Shown: positions 1 to 8,645 of the stretch, piece after piece
Layout: the number at the start of each line of letters is the position of its first letter
How positions within the stretch are numbered: the first letter of the stretch is position 1
Origin: Mesoflavibacter profundi
Lineage (GTDB): Bacteria > Bacteroidota > Bacteroidia > Flavobacteriales > Flavobacteriaceae
Direction of reading: 5' to 3'
NCBI RefSeq assembly: GCF_014764305.1
Contig: NZ_CP061703.1
Span: forward strand, 2,957,501 to 3,021,500
DNA length: 64,000 bases
Made by a program: the position numbers and the translations under genes
Notes under the pieces: generated by a model
Told to the model about the DNA's origin: nothing
The model's database searches: none
Seen by the model: only the letters and a program-made list of their open reading frames with translations

Positions 1-15
1 CTAAATTATCTTCTT

Positions 16-444
16 ATGGAAAACCCAAATCAAAACCAAGTAAGAGAAATTTTTACTACAGAAATTGGTAAATTTTATTTCTTAGATCGTATTGTGATAG
101 GAGAAATCGATCATGGTGCAACATTAACCTACCAAAAAAGTTTAGAGGTTATAGAAAAAGCAAAAAAAATGTATGGAGAAAAAACAAACCTTGCTTACAT
201 TTCTAACAGGATTAATCCTTACTCTGTAAGACCAACAGATTGGTTAAAAATTTACAGTTTAAAGAAAAGCAATGTGGTTTCTTTTTCTATTGTAACAAGT
301 AGTCAAAGTAGTTGGGCTAATTTACTTTTAGAACGTTATTTTTGCGATACAAATGTAAATGTTTTTAATACTTTAAGTAAAGCTATTAGTTTTTCTAAAA
401 CTATTTTAGACAGTTTAGAGCAACATAAAACTAAAGCTTCTTAA
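16..444 (+). CDS. Conserved hypothetical protein, first of a tandem paralog pair
   Basis: A 142-residue soluble protein with no signal peptide or membrane segment. It aligns along its whole length with the next gene; shared blocks are YFLDRIVIGE-like near residue 20, AYISNRINPYSV near 60, DWLKIY near 75 and a C-terminal helix after VFNTLSKAI. The size and alternating strand/helix pattern are reminiscent of STAS or SpoIIAA-like small domains, but I see no diagnostic phosphorylatable motif, so this is only a fold guess. It starts at the first ATG, 15 bases into the window, so its promoter is outside. The 21-base gap to its paralog suggests cotranscription. Function unknown. Confidence 0.75.
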   Translation: MENPNQNQVREIFTTEIGKFYFLDRIVIGEIDHGATLTYQKSLEVIEKAKKMYGEKTNLAYISNRINPYSVRPTDWLKIYSLKKSNVVSFSIVTSSQSSWANLLLERYFCDTNVNVFNTLSKAISFSKTILDSLEQHKTKAS

Positions 445-465
445 ATTAGTTGTTTTTTAATTTTA

Positions 466-897
466 ATGAGAATAGCAGATTCTAACTTAGCAGACCAAAT
501 ATTAGATGTTCATATTACAGATCAAGGTATTTTTTACTTTTTAGATGGCATTGTTATATCCGAATTAAATGAAGGTATAACATATACTTGGGAAGAAGCA
601 AAAAATGCAATTGATGCCGCAATAGAATTTTACGGTGATGATTACAACTTGTGTTATATATCTAATAGAGTAAATAAATACTCTGTTAAGCCATCTGATT
701 GGTTAAAATTTTATCGTAATAATTTTAGACTAAACGGTTATGCAGTAGTCACTAAAAGCGAAAATAGTTGGTTTAATGCTTTGATGGAAAAGCTATTCTC
801 TAAAGTTGATATTAAAAGGTTTGACAGTTTATACGATGCTATAAATTGGTGCAAAACCCATAATGATTGTTGCAATAAAAAAACTATTGCTTCTTAA
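466..897 (+). CDS. Conserved hypothetical protein, second of a tandem paralog pair
   Basis: A 143-residue soluble protein, paralogous to the gene just upstream: it repeats the blocks FYFLDGIVISE, CYISNRVNKYSV and DWLKFY, ending in a helix after RFDSLYDAI. The pair probably arose by tandem duplication and has since diverged considerably, which argues for retained separate roles or a heteromer. Its last 14 bases overlap the end of the convergent cvfB-like gene, so no intergenic terminator separates them. No catalytic motif is recognisable and no function is assigned. Confidence 0.75.
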   Translation: MRIADSNLADQILDVHITDQGIFYFLDGIVISELNEGITYTWEEAKNAIDAAIEFYGDDYNLCYISNRVNKYSVKPSDWLKFYRNNFRLNGYAVVTKSENSWFNALMEKLFSKVDIKRFDSLYDAINWCKTHNDCCNKKTIAS

Positions 898-1720
898 GAT
901 ATATACCGTCTTCTTTAATTAAAATTGTTTTTTGCTTATAAAGTGTTCCTATTGCTTTTTTGAAGCTTTTCTTACTCATTTGCAATATATCTTTAATTAC
1001 TTCTGGATCAGATTTATCGTTTAGAGCTAAAAACCCTGAATTATCTTCTAATTCTTCTAAGATTTTTTTAGCATTTGGTTCTATATTTCTGTATCCTATT
1101 TGACCTAATGCAATATCTAACTTATTTCCTGGACGTATTTTTTTAACAATACCTTTTAGCTTATCACCTACGCTTATATCTTGGAAAATATTATCATTAT
1201 AGATTAAGCCTAAATGTTTTCCGTTTACAATTACATTCATTCCTATATCACTAGGATGAGAAGCTATTAAATCTACTTCTTCAAACTGTTCTACAGTTAA
1301 GGTTGTGTTATCTAAAAATCTATTTGTTTTACTTGAGGCAACTAACCTTTCGGTTTTTTCATCTATGTAACATCTTACTAGATACCAACCTCCTTTTTTC
1401 ATAGGAAAAGCTTGCTCTTTAAATGGACAAAATAATTCTTTTACTAAACCAAAATCCAGAAAAGCGCCATATTTAGAAACTTCGTTACAACGTAACATTG
1501 CAAATTCACCGTTTTTAATAAATGGTGTTGTTGTTGTGGCGATAATTCGTTCTTCATTATCTAAATACACAAACACCTCAATTTGGTCACCAATATTAAA
1601 TTGTGCAGGCACATAACGGTTAGGTAAAAGCACTTCATTACCTTCATTATCTCCTAAAAATAATCCAGGTTCTGTGTCTCTTAAAATTTCTAAAGTATTG
1701 TATTCTCCTAATTGTATCAT
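884..1720 (-). CDS. S1-like RNA-binding protein, CvfB/YitL family
   Basis: A 278-residue protein with the CvfB architecture: several consecutive S1-type OB folds (first about residues 1-65, second about 70-135, third about 145-210) followed by a C-terminal winged-helix region about 215-278 that ends with SFKKAIGTLYKQK and DGIYLKK. In Firmicutes CvfB binds RNA and affects virulence gene expression; the flavobacterial role is inferred to be RNA binding only. An exact TAnnTTTG box (TACATTTG) ends only four bases before the ATG, so the mRNA would have almost no leader. The gene lies downstream of the DUF2853 gene but a terminator separates them. Confidence 0.88.
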   Translation of the reverse strand: MIQLGEYNTLEILRDTEPGLFLGDNEGNEVLLPNRYVPAQFNIGDQIEVFVYLDNEERIIATTTTPFIKNGEFAMLRCNEVSKYGAFLDFGLVKELFCPFKEQAFPMKKGGWYLVRCYIDEKTERLVASSKTNRFLDNTTLTVEQFEEVDLIASHPSDIGMNVIVNGKHLGLIYNDNIFQDISVGDKLKGIVKKIRPGNKLDIALGQIGYRNIEPNAKKILEELEDNSGFLALNDKSDPEVIKDILQMSKKSFKKAIGTLYKQKTILIKEDGIYLKKQ

Positions 1721-1724
1721 GCTG

Positions 1725-1732
1725 CAAATGTA
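1725..1732 (-). promoter_or_regulatory. Predicted -7 promoter box of the cvfB-like gene
   Basis: Reads TACATTTG on the minus strand, an exact match to the Bacteroidota TAnnTTTG element. It lies four bases upstream of the start codon, so the transcript would be essentially leaderless. Confidence 0.55.
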
Positions 1733-1740
1733 AGCATATA

Positions 1741-1773
1741 AAAAAAGCGTTACTCTATTGTAACGCTTTTTTT
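1741..1773 (-). terminator. Rho-independent terminator after the DUF2853 gene
   Basis: A perfect inverted repeat GCGTTAC/GTAACGC with a 6-base loop, flanked by A and T tracts. It starts about 18 bases after the DUF2853 stop codon. It is symmetrical, but no plus-strand gene needs it here. Confidence 0.85.
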
Positions 1774-1790
1774 ATATATATTTTTATCTA

Positions 1791-2129
1791 CTAGTAAACA
1801 GACTCTTTTTTAAAGTGTTTAGTTAATAAGTAATATACTACTGCTCTGTATTTATTTTTATTTGATTTACCGTAAGTTTCCATTACAGAATCTATTGCTT
1901 TATCTAAATCTGCACTATCTGCTAATCCTAATTTTTTAATTAAAAAATTATTTTTAACCGTTGCTAATTCTTTATCGTCAGAACTAGAAACCGTAGCAGC
2001 ATCTTTATTATAAATTGAAGGACCACAACCAATTGTTACTTTTGTTAATAAATCCATATCTGGATTAACACCACATTTGTCCTTTAAATCTGCAGCGTAT
2101 TTAGTGATTAACTCATCGCGTTTACTCAT
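1791..2129 (-). CDS. DUF2853 family protein
   Basis: A 112-residue soluble, mostly helical protein starting MSKRDELITKYAADLKDK and ending YRAVVYYLLTKHF, which is typical in length and sequence for the DUF2853 family of unknown function. It carries one conserved-looking cysteine at KCGVNPDMD and another at TIGCGPSIY. It lies downstream of menD, but 124 bases separate them, and a TACCTTTA sequence upstream could be a degenerate -7 box, so it is probably transcribed on its own. A strong terminator follows the stop codon. Function unknown. Confidence 0.85.
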   Translation of the reverse strand: MSKRDELITKYAADLKDKCGVNPDMDLLTKVTIGCGPSIYNKDAATVSSSDDKELATVKNNFLIKKLGLADSADLDKAIDSVMETYGKSNKNKYRAVVYYLLTKHFKKESVY

Positions 2130-2253
2130 AATAATAATTTTAAGATTAATGTTTTGTTTAAGCTATTTAAAGGTACAATTTTTTTAAAAAAGTTTAATTC
2201 GTATAAAGAATTAATCCAATTAATACGATTAAAAACAATTTTTATCGATTAAG

Positions 2254-4002
2254 TTATTTTACAAACGGAAAATATTGTAATAATACTTCATCATTAAGCT
2301 TTGAAGGCGTAAAAATTTCTAATAGCTTTGGTGCATTATCATCTTTAAAAAAGTCTTGTAACTGTGTTTTTAAGTCTTCTTCTGTTGTTGCTTTAGCATA
2401 TTTAAAACTATACATTTTACAAAGATGTTCTGCTGTTAAATGGTGTTTAGTTTCAAAATAATAATCAAAATTAGGAGTGTTTTTGTGTCCTGGAAGAATT
2501 CTGAAAATTCCGCCACCTTCATTATTAATTACAATAATTCTAAAATTTTTAGGCGTGTAATTATTCCACAAAGCATTACTATCATAAAAGAAAGATAAAT
2601 CGCCTGTAATAAATAGCGTTGGTTTTGTATGTCCTACTGCAGCACCAATTGCTGTACTTGTGCTTCCATCTATACCACTTGTACCGCGATTACAAAAAAC
2701 GTCTAAGGTTGGATTTACATCAAATAATTGCAAATATCTTATCGTAGAGCTATTACTAACTTGTAATTGATACTGATTTGGTATCGCGCTTAAAATGCTA
2801 TCAAACGCCTTTAAATCTGAAAAACTTATCGTATCTAAGTAGATTTTATGCTTGTCTTGTCTAATTTTAAATTGGTTTAACCAAAACGGTTGATAATCGC
2901 TTTTAGAAGCTATTGTTAGTGGTAAAAACGAACTTAAAAATGAATTTTCAGATTGTTTAAAAACCTTGTTTAATACAAAAAACGTGTTATTTGCTCCGTT
3001 TTTTGCAACATGCCAATGGTGTTTTGGGCTATAATCTCTTAAAAATCGTTTTATTTTTTTAGATACAATTAAACCGCCAAATGTTAAAACAATTTCTGGT
3101 TTTAGTAATTCAAATTCTTCTGTATTTAGTGCAGCAATTAATTTATCAATACTAGAAATTATTTTTGGGTGATGAAGATTTGACGTGGTTTCTGTCATTA
3201 TTAAAACACTATCATCTTCGGCTAATTGATTGATATATTTTTGCTCTATAGAATTTGGGCTTAAAACACCAACAAGAACCAGTTTTCTTTTAGACGAATT
3301 CCAAATATTAGCAAAAGACTGATAATCGGTTTCAACTACATTTTCAACATTAGGTTGTATCACTTTTGGAGTAACTGTAAGCGCATCTACTCTTTCATAA
3401 AGTGGCTCGTCAAACGGAATATTAATATGTACTGGACCTTCATTTTCTAAAGCAATATTAATGGCTTTATTAATCTCCAACTCATTATAGTCTTGAATAC
3501 TTTGCTGTAATCCTAAAAAGTTTTCTATCCTATTTTCAATACTTTTCATGATTGGCAAATCCTCTTGTGTATTAGATTTTTTTTCGTCTAAATCTAATTT
3601 TAAGTTGGCCGAATATTGAATGTGATTTTTAAATACGTCTTTTTGATTTATAGTTTGTCCATCACCAATACCAACCAAATATTTAGGTCGATCTGCACTT
3701 AAAACTACTAAAGGAATATGACTGTAAAACGCTTCTGAAATTGCTGGATAATAATTTAACAAAGCACTACCAGACGTACAAACAACTGCAACTGGTGCTT
3801 TTATTTGTTGTGCAATACCAAGAGCAAAAAATGCCGCACAACGCTCGTCTACAATGCTGTAGCATTTAAAATAATCGTCATGCGTAAAACCTATAGTTAA
3901 CGGCGCATTACGACTACCTGGTGATAAAATAATATGTTGAATCTGTTTAGCTTTACAAAGCTGAACAACGGTCTGTGCTAAAGGAATTTTTGGGTACTTC
4001 AT
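2254..4002 (-). CDS. menD: 2-succinyl-5-enolpyruvyl-6-hydroxy-3-cyclohexene-1-carboxylate synthase (MenD)
   Basis: A thiamine-diphosphate enzyme that condenses isochorismate with 2-oxoglutarate, the first committed step of menaquinone synthesis. Visible family features are SPGSRNAPLT near the N terminus, DERCAAFFALG containing the cofactor-activating glutamate, TSGSALLNYYPA, and the ThDP/metal motif GDLSFFYDSNALWNN about residues 465-480. The open frame extends seven codons further upstream (ATG at 4023), but I prefer the ATG at 4002: it gives the usual MKYPKIPLAQ start, and a perfect TATTTTTG -7 box lies between the two ATGs. It follows the isochorismate synthase gene that makes its substrate. 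Confidence 0.95.
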   Translation of the reverse strand: MKYPKIPLAQTVVQLCKAKQIQHIILSPGSRNAPLTIGFTHDDYFKCYSIVDERCAAFFALGIAQQIKAPVAVVCTSGSALLNYYPAISEAFYSHIPLVVLSADRPKYLVGIGDGQTINQKDVFKNHIQYSANLKLDLDEKKSNTQEDLPIMKSIENRIENFLGLQQSIQDYNELEINKAINIALENEGPVHINIPFDEPLYERVDALTVTPKVIQPNVENVVETDYQSFANIWNSSKRKLVLVGVLSPNSIEQKYINQLAEDDSVLIMTETTSNLHHPKIISSIDKLIAALNTEEFELLKPEIVLTFGGLIVSKKIKRFLRDYSPKHHWHVAKNGANNTFFVLNKVFKQSENSFLSSFLPLTIASKSDYQPFWLNQFKIRQDKHKIYLDTISFSDLKAFDSILSAIPNQYQLQVSNSSTIRYLQLFDVNPTLDVFCNRGTSGIDGSTSTAIGAAVGHTKPTLFITGDLSFFYDSNALWNNYTPKNFRIIVINNEGGGIFRILPGHKNTPNFDYYFETKHHLTAEHLCKMYSFKYAKATTEEDLKTQLQDFFKDDNAPKLLEIFTPSKLNDEVLLQYFPFVK

Positions 4003-4010
4003 TCTACTTA

Positions 4011-4018
4011 CAAAAATA
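4011..4018 (-). promoter_or_regulatory. Possible internal -7 promoter box for menD
   Basis: Reads TATTTTTG on the minus strand, matching TAnnTTTG. It lies eight bases before the preferred menD ATG and downstream of the alternative upstream ATG, which helps decide the start. It would let menD be expressed separately from the isochorismate synthase gene. Confidence 0.4.
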
Positions 4019-4064
4019 CGCAATTTTTAAGTCTAAATGAATTTGATTTTAAAAGAAATCTTGC

Positions 4065-5189
4065 CTAAAGTAAGCTTTTAGTCGTTAAGCTTTTTGCAAC
4101 GGTTTCTTCCCATTCTTTTTCTGGATTAGAATCTTTTGTAATTCCGCCACCAACGTAGATTAATGCTTGATTATTTTTTATTTGAAGACAACGTAAATTG
4201 ACAAATAAATTAGTGACGGTTTTAATGCTTTGATAAGCGTTGTTTTCTACATTTTTACGGTTGGTATTTCTTGATTTTGTTTGCGTAAAATTAAGTTCGC
4301 CTAAAAAACCGGTATAAAACTCACGATTATAATTTTCATTTTTTAAAATGAAATCTTTTGCTGGCGCTTTTGGTAATCCGCAAACTGCTGGCGTTGGATG
4401 TAACGCTTTTAAAACATTTTTAAAGTTGAAATTAGCTTTATCAATAACTGCCGAAATCTTTGTTTGTAAGTGTAGTAACTGACCAGCTTTAATCGTTTGT
4501 CGTTTTGTAGTACTTACTCTATTTACCAATGGTTTAAGGCTATCTACAATAAAATCGGTCACAAATTGTTGCTCTTCAATTTCTTTATTTTGCCAAGTAA
4601 CATCTGTTGTATTTACATACGGTTGCGTACCTGCTAAGGACATTGTTTGCAAACGGTTACCTTCAATTTTTAATAACGTCTCTGGTGTTGCGCCTAACCA
4701 CAAACCTACTTTTGGATGGTACCAACAATAGACCATAGCGGTTTTGTAGTTATTTAGCAATCTTTTAAATAGTGAAATAGTTTCTGAACCATTAAATGAC
4801 GATTGCTCTACTCTGGAAGCGACTACTTTTTTAAAACTTTCGTTTTTAATTGCTTTTACAGCATTTTCAACTAAATTAATATGAAATTGCTTTGCTTCTT
4901 CTCTATTAACTAGATTGAAATTGGGCTGAAAATGTTCCGTTTCATCTAAAATTATTTCATCTTTAAATTCAATAATTTCACTTTCATTTAAAGGAAAAAT
5001 AATGGCGTTTTCAATATCTTCAAAAGGTGAAAACACAAAACCAGAATTAGTAAAATCTTGACAATAATTTACAGCGTCATTCTTCTGTAAAATAGCAGTT
5101 ATATTTATTTCATTTGGCTTACGATACGCTACGAATGGTAACTGATTTACTAAACGATTTTGTAATTGATTGAAAAACGATTGCTGCAT
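4065..5189 (-). CDS. menF: Isochorismate synthase (MenF/EntC type)
   Basis: A chorismate-utilising enzyme that isomerises chorismate to isochorismate for MenD. At 374 residues it is a single chorismate-binding domain with the expected blocks: KVVASRVEQ, LGATPETLLKIEGN, TMSLAGTQP, the HPTPAVCGLPK segment and the C-terminal FYTGFLGE and GGGITKDSNPEKEWEE. It starts 3 bases after the stop of the thioesterase gene and is followed by menD, so the three form a menaquinone operon. The context favours the MenF role over a siderophore EntC role, as no siderophore genes are visible. Confidence 0.92.
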   Translation of the reverse strand: MQQSFFNQLQNRLVNQLPFVAYRKPNEINITAILQKNDAVNYCQDFTNSGFVFSPFEDIENAIIFPLNESEIIEFKDEIILDETEHFQPNFNLVNREEAKQFHINLVENAVKAIKNESFKKVVASRVEQSSFNGSETISLFKRLLNNYKTAMVYCWYHPKVGLWLGATPETLLKIEGNRLQTMSLAGTQPYVNTTDVTWQNKEIEEQQFVTDFIVDSLKPLVNRVSTTKRQTIKAGQLLHLQTKISAVIDKANFNFKNVLKALHPTPAVCGLPKAPAKDFILKNENYNREFYTGFLGELNFTQTKSRNTNRKNVENNAYQSIKTVTNLFVNLRCLQIKNNQALIYVGGGITKDSNPEKEWEETVAKSLTTKSLL

Positions 5190-5192
5190 TAA

Positions 5193-5615
5193 TTACTTCT
5201 TTTTTGGTAAAGAAATAGTTGATAATTTACAGATAGAAATTAAGTTTTCATCTTGATCCGTAACTCTAATATCCAACAATTGCGTTGTACGACCTTTGTG
5301 CAAAAATGTTGCTTTTGCAAACACAAATCCTTCTCTAATACTTTTCACGTGATTTGCAGTAATTTCTAAGCCTCTAACCATTAAATTAGAGTCTGTAAAA
5401 ATAACCGATGCAAAACTACCTACACTTTCTGCCAACGCTGCTGTTGCGCCACCATGTAACACACCATCTGGTTGATGTACCTTTGAAGTAACCGGCATTC
5501 TGGCAACTAAAAAATCTGGTCCAAAATCTACCATTTCTATTTCTAAAGTTTCCATTAATGTATTTTTACTAGCTTTATTGGCTTGTGCTAGCACTTCTTC
5601 TTTTGTGTATTGCAT
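5193..5615 (-). CDS. menI: Hotdog-fold thioesterase, MenI/YdiI-like (probable DHNA-CoA hydrolase)
   Basis: A 140-residue PaaI/YdiI-type hotdog protein. It shows HQPDGVLHGGATAALAES, which matches the YdiI active-site helix including the catalytic glutamate, plus the family strand pattern to the end. In E. coli, YdiI (MenI) releases 1,4-dihydroxy-2-naphthoate from its CoA thioester. Here the gene is first in a run with isochorismate synthase (3-base gap) and menD, which supports the menaquinone role, though substrate specificity in this family is not readable from sequence alone. The symbol is therefore assigned by family plus context. Confidence 0.8.
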   Translation of the reverse strand: MQYTKEEVLAQANKASKNTLMETLEIEMVDFGPDFLVARMPVTSKVHQPDGVLHGGATAALAESVGSFASVIFTDSNLMVRGLEITANHVKSIREGFVFAKATFLHKGRTTQLLDIRVTDQDENLISICKLSTISLPKKK

Positions 5616-5661
5616 TGTTATAATTTTGAGCTGTAAATTTACTAACTATTTTAGAAGAATT

Positions 5662-6936
5662 TTAATTATTACACTCAAAACACTGTAATAATTTTTCAGG
5701 CAAGTTAATGTCTTCCGAGCCTTTTAATGGCTGATTTACTATACCTTTTTTATCAATTTCGGCTTTAAATTGCTTGGCATATTCTATTAAATGGTTACGT
5801 CTTGATATTATTTTCGAGATAATTTCTTCTCCATCTATTTCTGCTATTTGTTTTGGCCAAACAGACAACGATTGTTCTAAAACCTCATCGGTTAATAATT
5901 GCTGAAGCTGTTTTGCTTGCTCGATAAATAATTTTTCTGAAGTATTTATAAGAAAATATTGATCAAAAGGATAAACTAAACCTGGCATAAAATCTATTTC
6001 TGATTTAAATGGTCTTAATTCTGGAACTACATTTTTATCAGAAAGTATGGTTGGTAAAACACCATCTACACAAAAAAATGCGTTATCTCTATCTCCTGCA
6101 ATTGGTATCGCTTTTAGCACTTCATTTTCTTGTTTTACAATCCAGCCCCATTGTTTAGTATGTCTGTCCCAATCGCCAATTAATAAATCAAAAAGTCGGA
6201 CGCGAATCAATGCTTTTTTATCTACAGTAAGTTGCTCTTTTTGTTCTAATTTTAACTCTTGTAAATCTTCTGTATCTAAAATTTCAACGACATTATTTTC
6301 TTTTGTCCAGTTAGTTTTGCTTTCAGTTTCATATTCTAAAAGAAATAACCGATTTCCGTATTTAAAATTATAATTATCTAGTGTTTTCTGTTTTGGTACA
6401 AAAACTAATTTAGGATTTGTGTGATGTACTTTAGCGTGTTCTGCCAATTTTGCCACCAAAATAGCTGCGTAAGGATGTTGTGCCGAAATACCATCTACCA
6501 CAATATTTTCTAACCCTAAAGTTTTTGCAAATTCCGGAATTAAAACTTCTGGATCTTTATTAACGCTACGCAGCGTTAATTCGATATTATTTTTAGTTTT
6601 TAATTTTAAAGAATGGGTTTGTTTTCCGCCACCTTCTTTTTCTATAGAAACGCCACCAAATAATGTATCTAAATACATAACTGGTACTTTTACAGGTGTT
6701 GACCAAGCTTTACGATATTGCTCGCCTTGCATTAGTTTTTTAACCTCATCTGCTTGATACAAATCGCTTGCTGCAACTAACACAGAATCTTTAGTTTTAA
6801 AATCTACCGAATTGATGTTTTTAATATTGATTAATTCTGACTTTTTAAAAACTTGGTCTGTAGACGAAGTTGACCAATACAGCAAGCCTAACGCTATTAT
6901 TAGAAGAAATATAAAAAAATATACAATTCGTTTCAT
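5662..6936 (-). CDS. Membrane-anchored kinase-like domain protein of unknown function
   Basis: A 424-residue protein with one N-terminal hydrophobic segment (residues 4-20) and no lipobox, so it is an anchored or secreted protein. The body shows GGKQTHSLKLK at about 104, LRSVNKDPE at about 122, HTNPKLVFVP at about 172, DLLIGDWDRH at about 250-259 and IAGDRDNAFF at about 279-288. The DWDRH and DRDNAF pair resembles the catalytic and metal-binding motifs of atypical protein-kinase-like folds (HipA, PI4K-like, FAM20). As I recall, a very similar block occurs inside large Bacteroidota surface proteins that also carry phosphoesterase and BamA-like domains; here it stands alone. Kinase activity is inference only. 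Confidence 0.6.
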   Translation of the reverse strand: MKRIVYFFIFLLIIALGLLYWSTSSTDQVFKKSELINIKNINSVDFKTKDSVLVAASDLYQADEVKKLMQGEQYRKAWSTPVKVPVMYLDTLFGGVSIEKEGGGKQTHSLKLKTKNNIELTLRSVNKDPEVLIPEFAKTLGLENIVVDGISAQHPYAAILVAKLAEHAKVHHTNPKLVFVPKQKTLDNYNFKYGNRLFLLEYETESKTNWTKENNVVEILDTEDLQELKLEQKEQLTVDKKALIRVRLFDLLIGDWDRHTKQWGWIVKQENEVLKAIPIAGDRDNAFFCVDGVLPTILSDKNVVPELRPFKSEIDFMPGLVYPFDQYFLINTSEKLFIEQAKQLQQLLTDEVLEQSLSVWPKQIAEIDGEEIISKIISRRNHLIEYAKQFKAEIDKKGIVNQPLKGSEDINLPEKLLQCFECNN

Positions 6937-7018
6937 TAAGGGTTTTAGTTGGTTTTATACAAGGTACAAAACTTAAAAAACCTTAAAAAATCAATTTTAG
7001 AAATTAATATTTTATTAA

Positions 7019-7639
7019 CTAATTTCTAAAGCTTTCTACTAAAGTTAGGTGTTTGTTATTAGCCATTCCGTTAGGATTACAACCTAATTTACCTTCGGGA
7101 ATTTCGATATTTAATGCTTTATAATGACTAATCCAACCTTCGTGAAATTGATTGGTTTTAGGATCTTTAAAGGTCATTGGTTCTAATTGAAACACTTGAT
7201 GATCTTTGAAGGCTTCGTAGACTAATTCTGAACAATAATAACCTTCATCTTCAAAAACATAAGTGGTATTGTATGGCTGACCAACCAACGCTTTTGCATT
7301 ACTAATAGCTTTTGAAGCTTGAGCAGATTCAAGCTGATTTATACGGTAAACATCTGCAAAATACGTTGTAGAATCTTCTGGTTGTAAAAACACTTGTAAC
7401 GATTGAATTACAACACCTAAATCTGCATCGGAATGTATCACTTTTACCGAATCGTTTTCAATAAAACAAATTCCCATATGTGTATAATTAGTCACTTTTT
7501 GGGTTTGCGTGACTTCATTTATAGCTTCAGAAAGTTGACTAGTTGTTATTGGTTCTCTAAAAATAACATCACCAGTTTTTATAGTCTCTTTTTTTGCACA
7601 AGAGACTATTAAGACTAGGATTAAGCATAAGTATTTCAT
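7019..7639 (-). CDS. YiiX/YebB-like permuted papain-fold lipoprotein
   Basis: A secreted lipoprotein of about 206 residues with signal peptide and lipobox LIVSC followed by AKKE. The catalytic pair expected of YiiX/YebB-type NlpC/P60 relatives is visible: histidine in NYTHMGI near residue 50 and cysteine in GYYCSELVYEAF near 135. Members are thought to act on cell-envelope peptides or amides, but this one has no known substrate. The open frame runs six codons further upstream to 7657, but that would overlap the preceding gene; the ATG at 7639 begins directly with the signal peptide, one base after the upstream stop codon. Confidence 0.78.
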   Translation of the reverse strand: MKYLCLILVLIVSCAKKETIKTGDVIFREPITTSQLSEAINEVTQTQKVTNYTHMGICFIENDSVKVIHSDADLGVVIQSLQVFLQPEDSTTYFADVYRINQLESAQASKAISNAKALVGQPYNTTYVFEDEGYYCSELVYEAFKDHQVFQLEPMTFKDPKTNQFHEGWISHYKALNIEIPEGKLGCNPNGMANNKHLTLVESFRN

Positions 7640-7640
7640 C

Positions 7641-8585
7641 TTAGACAAGATTTGCAATAATGTCTTTTACAGGCAAAATTTCTTTTGTGTGTTCTATACT
7701 TGGACCTGCAACCCAAACCGTTTTGTAAGTTGCTTTTTTAGCTGCTTTTTCGGTAGCTTTCATTCCTATTGAAAAACGAATCATTTTTACCCATTTTTTC
7801 AATTTTTTATTCTTGTTTAACAGGTTTTCTATCCAAGTGGCTTTAGTACCAATCTTTTTAACGTAAGGTGTATTAATGACTGTACATGGTGTCCCAGAAA
7901 TACGTTCGGTCATAACTATATCTTTTGCACCATAATCTACGCAAGCTTGCTTATATTCATCTGTGACACCAGCTTCTACTGAGGCTATAAACGGACTTCC
8001 AACAGATACGCCAACAGCACCATAACTTAACATTTTATCAATATCTGCCTTACAGCCAACGCCACCAGCAGAAATGACAGGAATATTTAAATTATCTTTT
8101 AAAGTTGAAATTAATTCTTCTGGTGAGATATTTCCTCTATGTCCACCAGCTTGGTTATTAACTGCAACAACAGCATCTGCGCCTAAACTTTCTACTTTTT
8201 GAGCAAAACGTAAATCGGTAATATCACAAAACACTTTTATACCGACTTTGTGAGCATGTTCTATAGTTTCTTTTGGATTACCTAAAGAGGTTAAAATAAA
8301 ATCACAACCTTCTTCGCATAAGACATCTAATTGTGCTTTAGCTTTAGGGTTTGATTTGTTTACAATTAAGTTAAAACCAAATGCACCACCTTCAGGCTTG
8401 CTAGCTTTAAGTTCTTTAATTGCTGCTCTTAATTCCTCTAAAGTACGATAGTTTAATGCTGGTATACATCCAGCAATACCAGAATTCATTGCTTCTTTAA
8501 CCATTGCAACGTTAGACACCAAAAACATTGGCGCCATAATAATAGGATGTTTTATATTAAGTAACTCTGTAAGTTTAGTTTGCAT
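7641..8585 (-). CDS. Nitronate monooxygenase-like FMN-dependent enzyme
   Basis: A TIM-barrel FMN enzyme of the 2-nitropropane dioxygenase/nitronate monooxygenase family. It starts MQTKLTELLNIKHPIIMAPM and contains NNQAGGHRG with the candidate catalytic histidine, VISAGGVG and GAVGVSVGSPFIAS for phosphate binding of FMN. The open frame begins 19 codons earlier, but that extension (cysteine- and phenylalanine-rich) is not family-like, so the start at 8585 is chosen. About 314 residues is normal for the family. A basic insertion near NKNKKLKKWVKM is seen. Its lipoprotein neighbour starts one base downstream, implying cotranscription without an obvious functional link. Confidence 0.85.
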   Translation of the reverse strand: MQTKLTELLNIKHPIIMAPMFLVSNVAMVKEAMNSGIAGCIPALNYRTLEELRAAIKELKASKPEGGAFGFNLIVNKSNPKAKAQLDVLCEEGCDFILTSLGNPKETIEHAHKVGIKVFCDITDLRFAQKVESLGADAVVAVNNQAGGHRGNISPEELISTLKDNLNIPVISAGGVGCKADIDKMLSYGAVGVSVGSPFIASVEAGVTDEYKQACVDYGAKDIVMTERISGTPCTVINTPYVKKIGTKATWIENLLNKNKKLKKWVKMIRFSIGMKATEKAAKKATYKTVWVAGPSIEHTKEILPVKDIIANLV

Positions 8586-8645
8586 ATTTATCAGTTTATT
8601 TGATCGCATAAATATACAAAAAATATTATGCATGCATAACACTTT

